A stretch of 6,943 nt of DNA, taken from the NCBI GenBank assembly GCA_937974295.1, contig CALBWN010000022.1:1-6943 (forward strand), given 5' to 3'. Positions 4,944-6,943 of this stretch are shown in pieces. Made by a program: the position numbers and the translations under genes. Below the pieces are notes generated by a model that worked only from the letters and a program-made list of their open reading frames with translations, did no database searches and had not been told where the DNA came from. The number at the start of each line of letters is the position of its first letter. The stretch's first letter is position 1. Source of the stretch: an uncultured Candidatus Saccharibacteria bacterium (GTDB taxonomy: Bacteria > Patescibacteriota > Saccharimonadia > Saccharimonadales > Saccharimonadaceae).

Positions 4944-5840
4944 TTACGACTCTGCTTTGCGGCCCGCTACCAGCAGGTAGAGGTTGCCACCAAGTGCAGC
5001 ACCGATCAAGGTACCAGCAATCACCTCAAGGCTCAGACGGCTATAGCCGGTCTCGCCACGGCTTGCTTGTGCGCCAGTAAAGCTACTGTCTGGCGCCTCG
5101 GTTGCGGCGATGGCCACTGCTGGGTTGAGTGTTGCACTCTTTGCACGCAATTCGTGTGGCAAGTGTTTGATATCTTGGACTGACGATGTGTCCACCGAAG
5201 CCTGCACCTGTGTCAGCAGGCCACCGGCCACAATAGCAGCAACGGCCAAGGATAGACCAATCCCCACTGCCTGGCCTGTTTGCTTGAGTTCGGCCACGCG
5301 CGATACGGCAGCCGCAATACCAAACATCAGCACTGCTGCGCCGACGAGCTCAACACCAAAGACCGCCCAGCTAAAGGTAGTAAAGTGCTCGAAGCTGAGC
5401 TTGAAGGCACTCCCACTCAAGCCGTTGAGCACAACGACAGCCAGCGCGCCACCAAGCAGCTGAGCAATCCAGTAGAATGGTACCAACGCTGTCTTGAGCT
5501 TGCGCATTGTCCAGAGGCCAAAGGTGACCGCTGGGTTGATATGTGCGCCAGATACCGCACCCACCGCCACAGCAATCACAAGCAGTGTGAGGCCAAGGTA
5601 GAGTGGTGCAAATTGAGTTGCCGCACCAATTGCGGCAATGGTGAGCATAAATGTACCAAGCAGCTCAGCAAAAATAATGTTGAGTAAGTTGCTCGGCAAA
5701 GCTGGCTCGCGTCGCTTATGGACAACAGTCTTGGTGGCTGATGTGGTCGATGCAGCCTTTACAGTTGGTGCAGCCTGAGGCTGGGAGGCCGAGTCTTTCG
5801 CGGCCGATTTTTTGGTCGAAACGGCTTTTTTGGTAGCCAT
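4944..5840 (-). CDS. Aquaporin-like channel (MIP family) with Lys/Ala-rich N-terminal extension
   Basis: A 298-residue MIP-family channel, expected to pass water or small neutral solutes across the cytoplasmic membrane. Six hydrophobic segments fit the fold (about 52-74, 79-97, 118-140, 157-180, 190-210, 269-292). The first NPA box is SGAHINPAV (Asn102) and the second is LNPAV (Asn239). The glutamates in AELLGTFML (Glu59) and GVELVGAAV (Glu164), which stabilise the family's half-repeats, are kept. Two oddities stand out. The Arg that normally follows the second NPA, part of the selectivity filter, is Val242. The loop before that NPA is also long and polar (about 212-237). Residues 1-45 are rich in Lys, Ala, Ser and Thr, like a histone H1 tail, and would lie in the cytoplasm. 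The start is fixed by AAGGAGGG four bases before ATG. A divergent promoter precedes it and a hairpin follows. Confidence 0.88.
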   Translation of the reverse strand: MATKKAVSTKKSAAKDSASQPQAAPTVKAASTTSATKTVVHKRREPALPSNLLNIIFAELLGTFMLTIAAIGAATQFAPLYLGLTLLVIAVAVGAVSGAHINPAVTFGLWTMRKLKTALVPFYWIAQLLGGALAVVVLNGLSGSAFKLSFEHFTTFSWAVFGVELVGAAVLMFGIAAAVSRVAELKQTGQAVGIGLSLAVAAIVAGGLLTQVQASVDTSSVQDIKHLPHELRAKSATLNPAVAIAATEAPDSSFTGAQASRGETGYSRLSLEVIAGTLIGAALGGNLYLLVAGRKAES

Positions 5841-5874
5841 ACGTCCCTCCTTACTAGGTTGATACTACGCCTTT

Positions 5875-5883
5875 AGTATATCA
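5875..5883 (-). promoter_or_regulatory. Extended -10 promoter of the aquaporin gene
   Basis: On the minus strand TGATATACT (5883-5875) is an extended -10 (TGn plus TATACT). No good -35 stands at 17 bases; CCGACA at 15-base spacing is the nearest. The transcript start is predicted near 5868, giving a leader of about 28 bases that contains the strong ribosome site. Confidence 0.55.
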
Positions 5884-5910
5884 CATCACCCTGTTTGTCG
5901 GCGATATCAG

Positions 5911-5939
5911 ATGTCGATTGTGCCAAATAATGCTATACT
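5911..5939 (+). promoter_or_regulatory. Extended -10, possibly leaderless, promoter of the small protein/pheS operon
   Basis: TGCTATACT (5931-5939) is an extended -10; the -35 at 17-base spacing is a weak ATGTCG (5911-5916). With the last -10 base at 5939, transcription is expected at about 5946, exactly the A of the ATG of the 87-residue gene, so the message may have no leader. Confidence 0.55.
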
Positions 5940-5945
5940 AAAGAC

Positions 5946-6209
5946 ATGGGACAATATATGAAACAAGACCAAACGCGCAGTGAGCTACAAGAGCGTATCG
6001 CGGCTGATCTCCGCGCTAAAGCAGCTGCCAGTAGTCACACTGGTGATGGCACCGCACCAGCAAGCGGTGATACTGGCGTCGAGCAATCCGAATATCTCAA
6101 AGGCACCAAGCAAACAACGACACTAGCTGGAGTGTGGCTGGTCGTTGGTTTTCTTGCACTGCTTACCTTTGGCTTTTTTGTTGCGCTAACCATCAATGGA
6201 CAACAATAA
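5946..6209 (+). CDS. Small single-pass membrane protein upstream of pheS, family not recognised
   Basis: An 87-residue protein I cannot assign to a family. Residues 6-28 are charged and Ala-rich (QDQTRSELQERIAADLRAKA), probably a helix. A polar Gly/Ser/Thr/Asp linker (29-46) follows, then a Lys-containing stretch (EYLKGTKQ) and one strong membrane segment at about 60-82 (VWLVVGFLALLTFGFFVAL), ending in a short tail, TINGQQ. The Lys residues before the segment favour a cytoplasmic N-terminus with the tail outside, a tail-anchored layout. The start at 5946 rests on the position of the promoter; a second ATG at 5958 has only a poor GGGA site, so a version four residues shorter is possible. It is separated from pheS by 12 bases and shares its promoter, so expression is tied to tRNA-synthetase supply. 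Confidence 0.75.
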   Translation: MGQYMKQDQTRSELQERIAADLRAKAAASSHTGDGTAPASGDTGVEQSEYLKGTKQTTTLAGVWLVVGFLALLTFGFFVALTINGQQ

Positions 6210-6221
6210 CGGAGTGACAGT

Positions 6222-6943
6222 ATGACAAACCTTGACGCTATCCAGCAAAAGCTACTCCTGGCCGTGAGCCAATCGACCACCCCGCGCGAAGTGCTGCGCC
6301 ACGAGGAACTGCGCGCACTGTATGGACATATCACATCACTCCCCCCAGCGGAGCGTGGGCCATTTGGCAAGCGTGTTAATGAGCTCAAGCAAGCTGTGCA
6401 AACTGCTATTGAGCGCCGCCTCGAGGAACTTGAGACCGTCGAGCGCACACCGATTGATGTCACGGCGCCGATGGATATCAACACCGCTATTCCCCCATTA
6501 CTACCAACAAACCAGGGCTCAACACATCCATTAATGCAAGAGATCGAGCGGATTAGCGATATCTTTTACCGCATGGGGTTTGTGGTGGAGGAGTCACGCG
6601 AGATCGATGATCAGTTCCATATGTTCGAGAGCCTCAACTTCCCCAAGGGCCACCCCGCCCGCGATGATTACGATACCTTTATGACCGTCGAGACAGATGC
6701 GCAGGGCGACCGCCTGATTGCGCCGGCACATACCAGTACCATGCAAAACCGCGTGCTGACCACCTATCGCCACAAACTGGACGCAGGCGAGGCCATTGCG
6801 GCCATCGTGCCTGATCGCGTCTTCCGCAATGAGGACCTCGACGCCCGGCATGAGCACACCTTCTATCAGGTGGAGGGCGTCTATGTAGCTAAGGGAGTCA
6901 ACGTCGGCAACTTGATTGCGACCTTGCAGGAATTTTTGCAAAG
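6222..6943 (+). CDS. pheS: Phenylalanine--tRNA ligase alpha subunit (partial, 5' 240 codons)
   Basis: The N-terminal 240 residues of the catalytic alpha subunit, which joins phenylalanine to tRNA-Phe as an alpha2beta2 enzyme in the cytoplasm. Residues 1-75 form the helical N-terminal arm, with conserved PPAERGPFGKRVNELK (41-56). The class II core follows: THPLMQEIERISDIFYRMGF (101-120, motif 1 region), DQFHMFESLNFPKGHPARD (130-148), then DTFMT, HTSTMQNR (170-177) and the motif 2 region FRNEDLDARHEHTFYQVEG (201-219). Compared with well-known bacterial enzymes, the usual LRTHTS-type stretch is LIAPAHTS (165-172), and DAT-H is DAR-H. These look like lineage variants rather than damage, since the frame is intact. 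ATG 6222 has GGAG (6211-6214) seven bases upstream. The gene runs off the right edge; motif 3 is not in the window, and whether pheT follows cannot be seen. Confidence 0.95.
   Translation, partial: MTNLDAIQQKLLLAVSQSTTPREVLRHEELRALYGHITSLPPAERGPFGKRVNELKQAVQTAIERRLEELETVERTPIDVTAPMDINTAIPPLLPTNQGSTHPLMQEIERISDIFYRMGFVVEESREIDDQFHMFESLNFPKGHPARDDYDTFMTVETDAQGDRLIAPAHTSTMQNRVLTTYRHKLDAGEAIAAIVPDRVFRNEDLDARHEHTFYQVEGVYVAKGVNVGNLIATLQEFLQ

Larger units (their letters stand above)
5871..5943. repeat. Inverted repeat formed by two facing promoters
   Basis: CTTTAGTATA (5871-5880) and TATACTAAAG (5934-5943) are exact reverse complements separated by 53 bases. Each arm contains the -10 element of one of the divergent promoters plus the AAAG that follows it. 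The repeat may be a shared regulatory signal or simply reflect two similar promoters. Confidence 0.6.

Noticed and set aside
6035..6484. Minus-strand frame of 149 codons opposite the small protein and pheS
   Set aside because: It crosses two real plus-strand genes and is rich in Ser and Arg in a way typical of antisense translation.

Overview
The window looks like a compact bacterial chromosome segment: short intergenic gaps, strong Shine-Dalgarno sequences, tight gene overlaps and roughly balanced base composition. The PheS fragment at the right end departs from the usual bacterial form (an Ala-Pro where Leu/Arg is usual before the HTS motif, and NEDLDARHEH in the motif 2 region). Together with the small genes, this suggests a Patescibacteria/CPR lineage, most likely Saccharibacteria (TM7). 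That placement is inference from sequence style, not a database result. No transposase, integrase, CRISPR array, tRNA or rRNA was recognised.

Layout from left to right. Positions 1-117 hold the 3' end of an unrecognised plus-strand gene, followed by a hairpin terminator. A promoter with an extended -10 then drives a secreted or membrane-anchored alpha/beta hydrolase (307-1296), which ends at a near-perfect bidirectional terminator (1313-1357). Converging on that terminator is a minus-strand cluster: a CPBP-family intramembrane protease (3148-2450), a PadR-type regulator with its own promoter (2417-2100) and a DUF2812 membrane protein (2095-1544). The leader of this cluster carries a dense set of inverted and direct repeats that look like an operator. 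Next comes a second minus-strand unit, made of a paralogue of the first hydrolase (4858-3866) translationally coupled to an HXXEE membrane protein (3866-3348). Further right is a minus-strand aquaporin-like channel (5840-4944) with an unusual Lys/Ala-rich N-terminus. A divergent pair of mirror-image promoters separates the aquaporin from a plus-strand operon of an 87-residue single-pass membrane protein (5946-6209) and pheS (6222 to the window edge).

Almost every product except PadR and PheS is predicted to sit in or cross the membrane: two exported hydrolases, a membrane protease, DUF2812, HXXEE, aquaporin and the 87-residue protein. The region therefore reads as an envelope-maintenance neighbourhood next to a housekeeping tRNA-synthetase gene. 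The PadR/DUF2812 pair with the CPBP protease is the best candidate for a regulated envelope-response module. The two hydrolases, inverted relative to each other, bracket it.
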